A DNA stretch of 64,000 nt, from contig NZ_JAAQQR010000005.1 of NCBI RefSeq assembly GCF_011742555.1, positions 1-64,000 of the forward strand, read 5' to 3'. The notes beneath the pieces were generated by a model, which was not told the DNA's origin, did not search any database, and saw only the letters and a list, made by a program, of their open reading frames with translations. This DNA is from Luteibacter jiangsuensis (GTDB taxonomy: Bacteria; Pseudomonadota; Gammaproteobacteria; Xanthomonadales; Rhodanobacteraceae). Position numbers and translations under genes: made by a program. Below, piece by piece: positions 17,344-27,200 of this stretch (position 1 is the stretch's first letter; each line of letters starts with the position of its first letter).

Positions 17344-18660
17344 TCAACGTGCGCCGACCACTTTATAGGCGGGATCGCGATGGCGATCGAGGTCGCCCAC
17401 CCTGGTTCCGAGAGCGCGGAGCAGCAAGGCCGACGCCCCGGCGAAGCAGCCCATCAGGACGAAGAAGCCGCCGTGCCCCATCCGGCTCCATAGCGTGCCC
17501 AGGCCACCCGCCAGGAGGTTGCCGAAGAAGCCGGCGAAAAACCACGTGGCGATGCTGGTGGCGCGGAAACCCTCCGGCGCCAGACGGCCGAATAGCGCCA
17601 GACCCACCGGCAGGATGTGCAGTTCGCCGATGGTGAAGACGACGAACCAGGCGAACACCCACACCCAGCTCACACGCAACCCGTGGCTGTCATGCCATGC
17701 CGCCAGCACGCCGAGGACGATGAAGGACGCCGCGACGATGGCCGCGCCGAACGCCATCCGCCGCAACAGCGGTGTTTCCGTGCCGCGTTTCGCCTTGCGC
17801 ACCCAGTACGCCACCAGGAGCGGCGTGAAGGCGAACACCGCCAGGGAGTTGATCGACTGGAACCAGGTCATCGGGATGGTCCAGGCATCGCCGAGCTGAC
17901 GGTCGACCCCGGTGTCGATCCACAGCGGCAAGGTGTTGCCGTTCTGCTCGTACGCACCACGGAAGACCACGACGATGGCCGCGATGGTGATGAGGAGCGC
18001 GAAGCGCTCGCGCACCGCGCGATCCACCGGACGACGCGCGGACGCGGGAAGCACGCCGCGGCGCGGTTCCGCCGGTAGATAGCGCGCGCCGCCCAGGTAG
18101 ATGACCAGCGACACCAGCATGCCCACGCCTGCCGCGGCGAAGCCGTAGTGCCAGCCGTACACCTCGCCGAGCGTGCCGCAGACCAGCGGCGCCATGAAGC
18201 CGCCGAGATTGATGCCCACGTAATAGATGTTGTACGCGGTCTTGCTGCGCTCGTCGCCGTCGCGATACAGGCCTTCGATCTGGCTGGCCAGGCTGGGAAG
18301 GAACAAGCCATTGCCCAGGGCGATCAGGACGAGCGCGGCGAAGAACGCCGGTTCGAAGGTCATCAGGAAATGACCCAGCGCCATCGTCGAGCCGCCGATG
18401 ATCACAGCATTGCGCTTGCCCAGCCAGCGGTCCGCCACCCAGCCGCCCGCCACCGGCGTGAAATAGGCGAATGCGGCATACGTGCCGTACACCAGCGATG
18501 CATAGCCTTGATCCATGACCAGGTGCTTGGTCATGTAATAGACCAGGATCGCCCGCATGCCGTAGAAGGAGAACATCTCCCACATCTCGGTCAGGAAGAG
18601 CACGGTCAGGCCACGCGGGTGGCCGAACCAGTTCTTCCCGGCGGGGATCGCGATGTTCAT
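17344..18660 (-). CDS. POT-family (PTR2) peptide/MFS transporter
   Basis: A 438-residue integral membrane transporter with about 12 helices. The first helix contains EMWEMFSFYGMRAILVYYM, the POT signature (usually ExxERFxYYG), and GGWVADRWLGKR is the typical loop after helix 2. FRGAYEQNGNTLPLW is another POT-type segment. These are proton-coupled di/tripeptide importers. The ATG overlaps the stop of the epimerase gene by one base (TGATG). In this operon it would bring periplasmic peptides into the cytoplasm for the epimerase. Confidence 0.9.
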   Translation of the reverse strand: MNIAIPAGKNWFGHPRGLTVLFLTEMWEMFSFYGMRAILVYYMTKHLVMDQGYASLVYGTYAAFAYFTPVAGGWVADRWLGKRNAVIIGGSTMALGHFLMTFEPAFFAALVLIALGNGLFLPSLASQIEGLYRDGDERSKTAYNIYYVGINLGGFMAPLVCGTLGEVYGWHYGFAAAGVGMLVSLVIYLGGARYLPAEPRRGVLPASARRPVDRAVRERFALLITIAAIVVVFRGAYEQNGNTLPLWIDTGVDRQLGDAWTIPMTWFQSINSLAVFAFTPLLVAYWVRKAKRGTETPLLRRMAFGAAIVAASFIVLGVLAAWHDSHGLRVSWVWVFAWFVVFTIGELHILPVGLALFGRLAPEGFRATSIATWFFAGFFGNLLAGGLGTLWSRMGHGGFFVLMGCFAGASALLLRALGTRVGDLDRHRDPAYKVVGAR

Positions 18661-19748
18661 CAAATCGTCTCCCGTCCGTTGCCCCACACCTCGTCGGCAC
18701 AATCGATCATACCGTCGGCGTAGCGCACGGCGGGATCGCGGTCTTCGCTCAGATAGAGGGGGCCATCGAGGTCGACCACACGGCAATGCTGGCCGACGAT
18801 GAAGGCCGGCGCCATCGACCACGACGAGCCGGACATGTTGCCCACCATCAGGTCGAAGCCCAGCGCACGACCCCTCTCGACGATCGCCATCGCTTCGGTG
18901 AGGCCGCCGCACTTGTCCAGCTTGATGTTGACCACCTGCACCAGGCCGACCATCTTCTCCAGGTCGTGGCGATCCTGCACGCTTTCGTCCGCGGCCAGCG
19001 GAATGGGACTGTCCAGGCCGACGAGCCACTCGTCGCGATCCATGGGAAACGGCTGTTCCACGAGTTCGACGCCCGCCTCCTGCAGCGTGGGCAGCAGCGC
19101 GAGGAACGAGTCGACGGTGAAGCCCTGGTTGGCATCGACGATGATGCGCACCTCGGGTGCCGCCGCACGCACCGCGCGCACCCGCTCCGCATTGCGCGCA
19201 TCGTCGGTGAGCTTGAGCTTGAGGGCACGCGCGCCATAAATGAGATCGGCGTTGCTCTTCGCCGCGGCTCGCGCGGCCGCCGACGGCGGTTCCGCCGAGA
19301 CGAAGCGCCGGGCCACTTCGGCCATGGTTGCCGGCTCGCCGGCTCCGAGGGTAAACGTGGTGGTGAGCGCATGCGGCTTCGCCTGGCCTTCGATCAGCGC
19401 CCACACCGGCTTCCCTTCGCGCTTGGCCTCGAGGTCCCATAGCGCGCAATCCACCGCGTTTCGGGCGCCGCCGCGCGGCAGCACATCGAGCAGTTCCTCA
19501 CGGGAGATGCCCGCTTCGATGCGCTCGCGAGCGCCCTCGATCTGCTCGATCATCGTTCGCGGTACGTCGCCCAGGTAATAAACCCCGAGGCCTTCGCCGA
19601 TGCCGCGGTGGCCGTGCTCGTCGGTCAGGGTCACGATCACGGCGTCGAACGAGTGGAAGGTGTACCCGGTAATCGCGAAGGGAACCTCCAGCGGCCAGCT
19701 CTTGGTCTGGATGGAGAGCGACAGACGCGACGACGCGCTTTCTTTCAT
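18660..19748 (-). CDS. Dipeptide epimerase (enolase superfamily, L-Ala-D/L-Glu epimerase type)
   Basis: A 362-residue muconate-lactonizing-subgroup enolase-superfamily enzyme. Catalytic Lys177-x-Lys179 (ALKLKL), metal ligands Asp205 (IIVDANQGF), Glu231 (ELVEQPF) and Asp254 (LAADES), and the second base Lys276 (NIKLDKCGG) are all present. A C-terminal Asp326-x-Asp328 (VVDLDGP) matches the DxD element that in dipeptide epimerases binds the free amino group of the substrate, favouring dipeptides over N-acyl amino acids. ATG 19748 has GGAA upstream; ATG 19778 is an alternative. Converts D-containing dipeptides, such as L-Ala-D-Glu from murein, for dipeptidase cleavage. Confidence 0.9.
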   Translation of the reverse strand: MKESASSRLSLSIQTKSWPLEVPFAITGYTFHSFDAVIVTLTDEHGHRGIGEGLGVYYLGDVPRTMIEQIEGARERIEAGISREELLDVLPRGGARNAVDCALWDLEAKREGKPVWALIEGQAKPHALTTTFTLGAGEPATMAEVARRFVSAEPPSAAARAAAKSNADLIYGARALKLKLTDDARNAERVRAVRAAAPEVRIIVDANQGFTVDSFLALLPTLQEAGVELVEQPFPMDRDEWLVGLDSPIPLAADESVQDRHDLEKMVGLVQVVNIKLDKCGGLTEAMAIVERGRALGFDLMVGNMSGSSWSMAPAFIVGQHCRVVDLDGPLYLSEDRDPAVRYADGMIDCADEVWGNGRETI

Positions 19749-19780
19749 GGGGAATTCCGTGGTGGCGTGGGCGGCCATGC

Positions 19781-21781
19781 TCAGTAGGCCGTGCTGAAGC
19801 TGACCAGCCCGAAGGCGACGATGAACCAGCCGAGGTAGAGCGCGGCGAGCGCAAGCAACGTCTCGCCCAGGCGCACCCAGCGACCGCGCCGAGGCGCGCG
19901 CCATGTGCCGACTGCGTGCGCGACAACCACCGCCACCGCGAGCAGCGCAAGCACGCCCCACACGTAGAGGACATAGAGCGCCGGCGTGATGCCACCTTGC
20001 AGCAGCGGAATGGCGTCGTTCGCGAGCACGTAGGTCAGCAGCGCTGTCCAGCCGAGAATGGTCAGCGCGAGCACCGTGACGGCCAGGCGGGAGAGCCGGC
20101 GGAACCGCATGGCAGCTGGCGTGAGCAACAGGGACCGGCGGTAGTGCCGGCGTGTCCAAGCGCCGATCGGCCAGGCCAGCCAGGCGGCGAAAATCATCAG
20201 GCTGGACAGTGACAGCCACAGCAGCACCGAGCCGAGCGCTCCCGCGCCACCGATGCGCTGGAAGACCGCGACGGGCACTTCCTCATCGGTGGCGAAGTAA
20301 CGGATGCTCCCGTCCGTATCGGCGACGAAACGGAGCAAGGTGGTATCGCTCGCGTCGCGATAGAGCAGCGGCGCCACTTCGTGCCAGCGCAGCGGAGCGC
20401 CGGCCGCATCGGTGAAGGCACTGACGATGATCGTGTGATCGGGCTGCGGCGACACCGAGGTCTGTCCCAGCAGGTAGAAGAGGCGCAGCGCGCTGTCGTT
20501 GCGACGCGTCGACCAGTACCAGCCGGCCACCTTAGCCGCATCGTCGGCCGCGCTCGGCAGCGCGGCCGTGTGTTTGGCCGGCTGCGGATAATAGCGATCC
20601 AGGAAACGACGCAGGATCTCCTTGCGCACCACGTGCGCTCCCGCCTCGTTACCGAGGCTGTTGAACGACACGAAGATGCCCACGTGCGCGTCGAGCAGCA
20701 GATGCAGGTCGGAGTGGAAGTAGTCGAGGTCGCCCGCGTGACCGACGATGCGCTGGCCATTTCGGTCCTCGTCGTAGAAGCCGAGGTCCATGCCGTTGAG
20801 GCCGGGCGCATTGCTGTGCTGCCGCGTCAGCATCTGGCGCACCGTTTCCGGGCGCAGGATCGCCGCGCCGCCGCGACCGCCGCCGTCGAGGTAGGCGAGC
20901 ATGAAGCGCGCCATGTCCATCGCCGTGCTGCTCAGCCCTCCGGCGGGCGCCGGATTGATCATCTCGAAGGCCTTCGGCACACCATCCGAGGCCGTCTTGT
21001 AGCCGATCGCCAGCAACGGCTCGAGTTCGGCCGACACCGGTTGCATGAAGGTGGAGTGGCGCATCCCCAGGGGCTGGAAGATGTGCCGGTCGACGTAGCT
21101 TTCGAAGCGTTCGCCGGACACGCGCTGCACGATGTACGCCGCAAGCCCGCAGCCGTAGTTCGAATACGCGGTATACATGCCGGCGTCGTAGATGCGTCGC
21201 GGCATGTGCGACTTCAGATAGGCCTCGAGATCGATCCCCGCCGCGGACGCCGGGAACATGCCGCTCGCCGTATCCTCGAACCCGCCGGTGTGGGTCATCA
21301 GCTGGCGCAGCGTCACGGGCTTGCCGTCCCGCGGCGGAATGGCGAAGTCGAGGTAGCGATTGATGTCGGCGTCGAGGTCGAGCTTGCCCTGCTCCACCTG
21401 CTGCATGACGGCGGTCCAGGTGAACAGCTTGGAGATCGAGCCCGGACGGTAGATCGACATTTCCGGCGAGGGCACCTGGCCGGTGGCGAGGTCGGCGTGG
21501 CCGTAGCCGCGTGCCAACAGCACGTCGCCGTCCTTCACCACGCTCACCACGGCGCCGGCGATGTCACCGCGTTCGAGCGCGAACGGGATGAGGCCGTCGA
21601 AGAACCGCGACAGGTCGTCGGCATTCAGCTCGGGCGTCGCCGAGGGCGTCGCTGCAGCTACGGCCACCGGTGCGGGGGCCGCGGAACTGGCGGATGCGGG
21701 CAGCGACGGGACCTGCGCGTGCGTAACGACGGCGGCGCACGCGAGAGCCAACGCCGTCAGGCGTCTAGCGAAGCGGGACAT
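19781..21781 (-). CDS. Serine hydrolase (beta-lactamase fold) with C-terminal membrane domain
   Basis: A 666-residue paralogue of the protein at 11629-13617. A signal peptide (1-22, VTHA/Q) is followed by an Ala/Pro linker, then Ser115-x-x-Lys118 (GSISK), Tyr206-Ser-Asn208 (YSNYG), IVGHAGD as third motif, and four transmembrane helices at the C-terminus. The segment [11 protein letters not shown], the RYLDF-IPPR block and the YSNYG region are nearly the same in the two. GGAG stands seven bases before ATG 21781. Second gene of the peptide operon, 35 nt after the TonB receptor. Probably a membrane-tethered periplasmic peptidase acting on imported peptides. Confidence 0.86.
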   Translation of the reverse strand: MSRFARRLTALALACAAVVTHAQVPSLPASASSAAPAPVAVAAATPSATPELNADDLSRFFDGLIPFALERGDIAGAVVSVVKDGDVLLARGYGHADLATGQVPSPEMSIYRPGSISKLFTWTAVMQQVEQGKLDLDADINRYLDFAIPPRDGKPVTLRQLMTHTGGFEDTASGMFPASAAGIDLEAYLKSHMPRRIYDAGMYTAYSNYGCGLAAYIVQRVSGERFESYVDRHIFQPLGMRHSTFMQPVSAELEPLLAIGYKTASDGVPKAFEMINPAPAGGLSSTAMDMARFMLAYLDGGGRGGAAILRPETVRQMLTRQHSNAPGLNGMDLGFYDEDRNGQRIVGHAGDLDYFHSDLHLLLDAHVGIFVSFNSLGNEAGAHVVRKEILRRFLDRYYPQPAKHTAALPSAADDAAKVAGWYWSTRRNDSALRLFYLLGQTSVSPQPDHTIIVSAFTDAAGAPLRWHEVAPLLYRDASDTTLLRFVADTDGSIRYFATDEEVPVAVFQRIGGAGALGSVLLWLSLSSLMIFAAWLAWPIGAWTRRHYRRSLLLTPAAMRFRRLSRLAVTVLALTILGWTALLTYVLANDAIPLLQGGITPALYVLYVWGVLALLAVAVVVAHAVGTWRAPRRGRWVRLGETLLALAALYLGWFIVAFGLVSFSTAY

Positions 21782-21816
21782 GGCAACTCCAGGAAGGACG
21801 GTGGCCGGGCGAAGGA

Positions 21817-24102
21817 TCAGAAGTCGACGCTCGCGGAGACGCCCACCGTGCGCGGCACGATGTAGCGCGCACTGAACGGCGAAGCTCGGGGATCGAGCGT
21901 CTCGGGACCGATCGACGATACGCCGCGCTTGTCGAACACGTTCTTCACGTAAGCCTTGAAGGTGAAGTCGCCGACGTAGACTCCCGCGCGCAGGTCCAGC
22001 GTGCTGTAACTGGGGATGGCGAAACGCGGTCCGTCCACCGTCGAGAAATCGGAAACGCGATCGCCAACGTAGCGGTAGCTGCCGCCGACGAAGGCGGACC
22101 AGTTCTCGCCGACCGTGAAGTCGTAGTCGATACCGAGGTTCGCGTTCAACTTCGGCACGTACGGCAGCCGGTCGCCCTTGCGGCCGAAGAGTCCGGGCGG
22201 CGTATCGGAGGTCAGTTCGGCATGCGTCCACGTGGCATTGGTGGAGAGCACCAGGCCGTTCGCCGCCACATAGTTCCAGCTCGCCTCCAGGCCGTGGCTG
22301 CGCGCCTTGCCGCCGTTGCTGAGGAACGACACGCCACCCTCCTGCGCGGCGAGCTGGATATCCTTCCAGTCGATCAGGAAAGCGGCCAGCTCGACGGTGG
22401 AGCGCTTGTCCTCCGAACTGCTCTTGAGGCCGAGTTCGTAGTTGACCAGACGATCCTGGTCGAAGGTCTTCGGCGCATCCGTGCCGGGCAGCACCGAGGT
22501 GTTCGCGCCGCCGGGACGGAAGCTCGAGGCGATGCGGCCATAGACCATCAGGTTGTCGTTGAACTTGAACGTGGGGTTGACCAGATACGTGGCAGGCTTG
22601 TCCGTGCTTTTCAGCGTGAAATCGGCCGTGGGCGCGAGCAGGCCGTAGCTGGTTTCGTGGAACTCGGTGCTGTCGTGGCTGTAGCGTCCGCCCACCGTCA
22701 CCGCGAAGCGCGATGTGGCATGCCAGGTGATGTCCGCATAACCGGCCCACTCCTTGAAGTTCGCCGGACCGACGGCAACGTGACCGGCGGGCGCCGGCAG
22801 CGCGATCGGGGCGCCGGTGGTGGCGTCGAAGACGTTGACGTCCTGCTCGTTGGTGGTGTGCTCACGGGTGAAGAACACACCCGCGCGCCATTCCACCGTC
22901 TGATCGGCGGCCGACTGCAGGCGCAGTTCCTGCGTCACCTTGTTCAGGTCCAACGGATTGCTGATTGAATAGGCGCCGTTGTCCAGGCCGAGCAACGGAT
23001 TGACCAGCGGCCCGTAGGCGAAGGTGGCGTCCGTGTTCGAGCGCTTGTCGAGCTTGCCGTAACTTGTCGACGAAACCAGCGTGGCCCAGCCGAAATCGGC
23101 GCTGACGTCGGCGCTGTACAGCCGGTAGCGTACGCCGAACTTGCCGGTGCCTATGGCCTGCGACTGGCGCAGGTCGCCGTAGATCGGCCGTAGCGAGACC
23201 GGGTCGATCTGCACGCCGGCGTTGGCCAGTGCGTCGCCGTCGAGGTTCTGCGCCAGGGCGGCGAGCCTTACCGAGACGTTGCTCGATGGGGTCCACAGCA
23301 ACTGCGCGCGGCCGCCGCGAATCTTGGCATCGTTGGTGTGCTTCTTGCCGTCCGCCACGTTGTCGATGTAACCGGGATCGCGTCGCGCGTACGCGTTCAC
23401 GCGCAGCGCAAGTTCGTCCTTGACCAGCGGCAGATTGACCATCGCGTGCGTGTCGAAGCCGTCGCCCCCGTGCGATACGCTGCTGCCGCCCACCTGCACG
23501 CGACCGGCGAAACGGGTGCTGTCGGGCGGCGTGGTGACAAACTTCACCAGTCCACCGAGCGTGTTCGAACCGTAGAGCGTGCCCTGCGGCCCGCGCAGCA
23601 CCTCGATGCGGTCCACGTCGTCGGGATCGATGTCGGGTGTCAGTATGGACCCGGCGGCGTACACGGTGCTCGAGCCGAACGGTGTGTCGTCGATATAGGT
23701 ACCGACGGTGGCATTGGGCGTGTTCGAGCCGGACGTGATACCACGCAGCGTCAGTTGTGTCTGACCGGGGCCCTGGCTGACCGTGTTGAGACCGGGCACC
23801 CGGGTCGCGTAATCGGCAAAGCTCTGCGCACTCTCGCGTTCGAGTTGGCCGCCGTTCAACGCGGAGACGGCCATCGGCACGTCCATCACGCGCTCGCTGC
23901 GCTTGTTGGCGGTCACGGTAACTGCCGTGAGTTCGGTCGGCTCGTGCGATTTGGCCTGCGGATGAGCCGCAGCCTGCGCTGCATCGCTGCCCTGTGCGGA
24001 CACCGGAGCATCCTGTGCCGCGGCCAGCACGGGCACGCTCAAGGCCAATGCGATCGCTGCACAGATGGACTTCTGACCGTGGAACGGTTGACGACGGAAC
24101 AT
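21817..24102 (-). CDS. TonB-dependent outer-membrane receptor
   Basis: A 761-residue receptor. A signal peptide ends at VLAAAQ near residue 30. A TonB-box-like ELTAVTVTA precedes the plug domain (VPMAVSALNGG; GTYIDDTPFGSS; RIEVLRGPQGTLYGSNTLGGLVKFVT in pieces), and a beta-barrel fills the rest, ending in an aromatic residue (VSASVDF). GGAGGAAATTC in front of ATG 24102 fixes the start; an in-frame start at 24132 is upstream of it. First gene of the nine-gene operon, so the ligand is probably the peptide or peptidoglycan fragment that the downstream enzymes process. Iron-siderophore use cannot be excluded, but no iron genes are near. Confidence 0.93.
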   Translation of the reverse strand: MFRRQPFHGQKSICAAIALALSVPVLAAAQDAPVSAQGSDAAQAAAHPQAKSHEPTELTAVTVTANKRSERVMDVPMAVSALNGGQLERESAQSFADYATRVPGLNTVSQGPGQTQLTLRGITSGSNTPNATVGTYIDDTPFGSSTVYAAGSILTPDIDPDDVDRIEVLRGPQGTLYGSNTLGGLVKFVTTPPDSTRFAGRVQVGGSSVSHGGDGFDTHAMVNLPLVKDELALRVNAYARRDPGYIDNVADGKKHTNDAKIRGGRAQLLWTPSSNVSVRLAALAQNLDGDALANAGVQIDPVSLRPIYGDLRQSQAIGTGKFGVRYRLYSADVSADFGWATLVSSTSYGKLDKRSNTDATFAYGPLVNPLLGLDNGAYSISNPLDLNKVTQELRLQSAADQTVEWRAGVFFTREHTTNEQDVNVFDATTGAPIALPAPAGHVAVGPANFKEWAGYADITWHATSRFAVTVGGRYSHDSTEFHETSYGLLAPTADFTLKSTDKPATYLVNPTFKFNDNLMVYGRIASSFRPGGANTSVLPGTDAPKTFDQDRLVNYELGLKSSSEDKRSTVELAAFLIDWKDIQLAAQEGGVSFLSNGGKARSHGLEASWNYVAANGLVLSTNATWTHAELTSDTPPGLFGRKGDRLPYVPKLNANLGIDYDFTVGENWSAFVGGSYRYVGDRVSDFSTVDGPRFAIPSYSTLDLRAGVYVGDFTFKAYVKNVFDKRGVSSIGPETLDPRASPFSARYIVPRTVGVSASVDF

Positions 24103-24147
24103 GAATTTCCTCCCCCGAGGCGACGACACCATGAGGTCGCGGTGTCA

Positions 24148-24204
24148 GTGTTATCACCGTATCATGAATGTGTCAAATGATATCTCGATAACATGCACAT
24201 GTGC
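24148..24204 (-). promoter_or_regulatory. Putative promoter/operator of the peptide operon
   Basis: On the minus strand TTGACA (24176-24171) is a perfect -35; with 17-nt spacing the -10 would be TAACAC (24153-24148), a weak match. An inverted repeat TATCAT-N11-ATGATA (24160-24165 and 24177-24182) overlaps the -35, and a 10-bp palindrome GCACATGTGC lies just upstream at 24195-24204. The RpiR regulator encoded in the operon is the obvious candidate to bind here. Confidence 0.5.
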
Positions 24205-24283
24205 GTAGAGCCCGGGCTGGGGATCATGGAGGCGACGGGAGATCGGGACGGCTCGATCCGGAATTACAGGTGCTCTCTTGAAC

Positions 24284-27200
24284 TCAATCCGTCCAATCAG
24301 AACGCCGTGTCCCACCTTTCAGCCCTTCGGAAGAGCTGATGGTTCCAAGCGCGTGTACCTTTCCCGATGCATCGCACACGCGCATTGCACAGGCCTTCGG
24401 GTTGGTCGCCGCGGCCTTGTCGTAGTCGCGTAAGCCCGCCTCGCGGATCTCGTGAGGGGTGGGGTTTTGCCGATCCGTGGAAGGGGCGTCGGTTGTGGGC
24501 GGGGCCACACAGTACACACACAGCACCTGGTGAACGGCACTGTCGTCGGTCATCTGCACGCTATTGCCTTCGACCGCTTCGCCATCGAGCGTCAACGAGA
24601 CGGCTTCGTCGGGATGAGCGCGTCGTAACTCGATGTCGTACGTCGAGGACCCGTGTCGATAGGTGACCGAATAGCCGTCCCATGCCGCCGGCACACATGG
24701 AACGATGGACAGCCGGCCGTCGACGAGAGAAATACCGAACAGCGATTCGATCAACAGACGATACATCCAGCCCGCCGATCCCGTGTACCACGTCCACCCT
24801 CCGCGCCCGACATGCGGCTCGACCGCATAGACGTCTGCCGCAAGCACGTAGGGTTCGACCTTATACGTGGCCATCGAAGCCGCATCTGCCGTATGACTTG
24901 ACGGGAGGATCATCCGTGCCAGGTCCCACGCGTGCTCGGTTTGGCCCAAGCGAGCGAATGCCATCGCTACCCATACTGCCGCGTGGGTGTACTGGCCGCC
25001 GTTCTCGCGCACGCCGGGCAGGTAGCCCTTGATGTAGCCCGGGTCCATTGCCGTCTTGTCGAAGGGCGGGTCGAGGAGCTGGATCAGGCCTGCGTCCGGA
25101 CGGACGAGGTGCGCGTCGACCGAACGCATGGCTTCGCGCGCACGGCCGTCCGGCGCACCGCCGGAAAGTACCGACCAGCTCTGCGCTACCGCGTCGATGC
25201 GGCATTCGTCGTTGGCGGCGGAACCGAGCGGTGTGCCGTCGTCGAACCATGCGCGGAGGTACCACTCGCCGTCCCACGCGTGAGCTTCGACGTTCGCAGC
25301 GAGCCGGTTCGCCTCCTCGTCGCAGTGCGCGGCGAACACCGCGTCGCCGCGTCCCGCTGCCAGCGGTGCGAACTCGCGAAGGACGTGCATCAGGAAGAAT
25401 GCCAGCCACACGCTTTCCCCCTTCCCGCCCTCGCCTATCCGGTTCATCCCATCATTCCAGTCGCCGCCGCCTATCAGCGGCAGCCCGTGCGTTCCGCGCG
25501 ACATGGCGTGCTCGAGTGCGCGAACGCAGTGTTCGTAAAGCGTTTCTCGCGTGCCCGATACGCGCGGAAGGTCGTAAACGGATTCTTCGCCGGGCCTCAG
25601 CGCACGCATCTCGATGTATTCGATCGCTTCATCGAGCACCATGGTGTCGGCGGTCGCGCGTGCATAACGGCTCGCAGCGAGCGGAAGCCAGAGGAAGTCG
25701 TCCGAACACGTGGTGCGTACGCCTCTGCCGGAGGGAGGATGCCACCAGTGCTGGACGTCCCCTTCGATGAACTGTCGCCCCGCGCAGGTCAGAAGCTGGG
25801 CCCTCGCCACGGTGGGATCCGCGTGCAGCATAGCCATCGAGTCTTGCAGCTGGTCACGGAAACCGATCGCACCGCCGGATTGGTAGTAGCCGCTACGAGC
25901 CCAGATCCTGCTCGCGATGGTCTGGTACAGAAGCCAGCCGTTCGCGAAGACGTCGACGGCCGGCTCAGGGCTCCGTACCTGCACCGCACCGAGCAGTTCG
26001 CTCCAACGCGCGCGTACCTCGGCCAACTCGCGTGCGGCGGCGCCATCCTGGCGATAGCGTTGCACGAGCTCGCGTGCCTCGGCTTCGCTGTCACCCATGC
26101 CAAGCCGGAAGACGAGGTCACGCGATTCGCCAGGTGCAAGGCGGACGCTGACACGCAGCGCGCCACAAGGATCGAGCCCTGCGCCGACCCTGTTGCTCCA
26201 TCCCTGGCGCCGCAGGGCAAGAGGCGAGGACGCGCGACCGTTCCGGCCGAGGAAGTCGCCGCGGTCACCCCCGATCTCGCGATCGTTGTCGCCGACATCG
26301 AAGAATGCGACCCGGCCAGGGAAATCGCCGTTGTATGCGTTTCGCGCGAACAGCGCGCCCGTCGTTGGATCGACGTCGGTCACGATGTGCATGGCATTCT
26401 TCTCGCGAATATCGCCGAGCACCCATTCCACGTATCCAGTCGCAGTGAGCAGCAGCTCCTCCGACCCCTTGTTGGTGATGCTGAGCACCTGGAACTTGAG
26501 CGGAGCGTCCCGTGCGACGAAGACTTCCAGCCGCGTCGCCACGTCGCGTTCGGCATGCTCGAACACCGAGTATCCGAACCCGTGGCGCGTGGTATAGGCG
26601 CCCTCCCCTCGCATGGGCAGGGGCGACGGCGACCACGCATGACCCGTCGCTTCGTCGCGCAGGTACAGGGCCTCGCCACAGGCGTCTTCCACCGGATCGT
26701 TCTGCCATGGCGTCAGGCGGCAACCATGGGCGTTGCCCGACCACGTATACGCGCTACCGCTTTCCGAGACGACACTGCCGAAACCGGGGTTCGCCAGCAC
26801 GTTGCACCACGGGGCCGGCGTGGTGGCGCCCTGCCCCGACGTGATCACGTACTCCGTTCCGTCGGCGGAGAACTCGCCTGTGGCCTGCGTCGCGGCGATC
26901 TTCGCCTCGGCGATGCGTGGCAGCCAGCCCGCCGGCTCGGCGATCGCCGGCGCCGGTACCATGCGGTGACGCTCCATCTGCTCCTGCAGGGAGCCAAGCG
27001 TGTCCACGACCACGATGCGTGCACTGGCTTCCATGACGAGCCGGTCCTCGTACGACAGAGGCTGCGCTGCCCGGATGTACACACCGCCCGGACGGTCCAG
27101 AAGGCTCGCTTCGGCACCCGATGCAAGCAGTCCGATCAGCGCCTCGTGGAGGGCCTGCCGATAGCCGGTGCTGTCTTCGTTCCAGATCACCAGGTCCACG

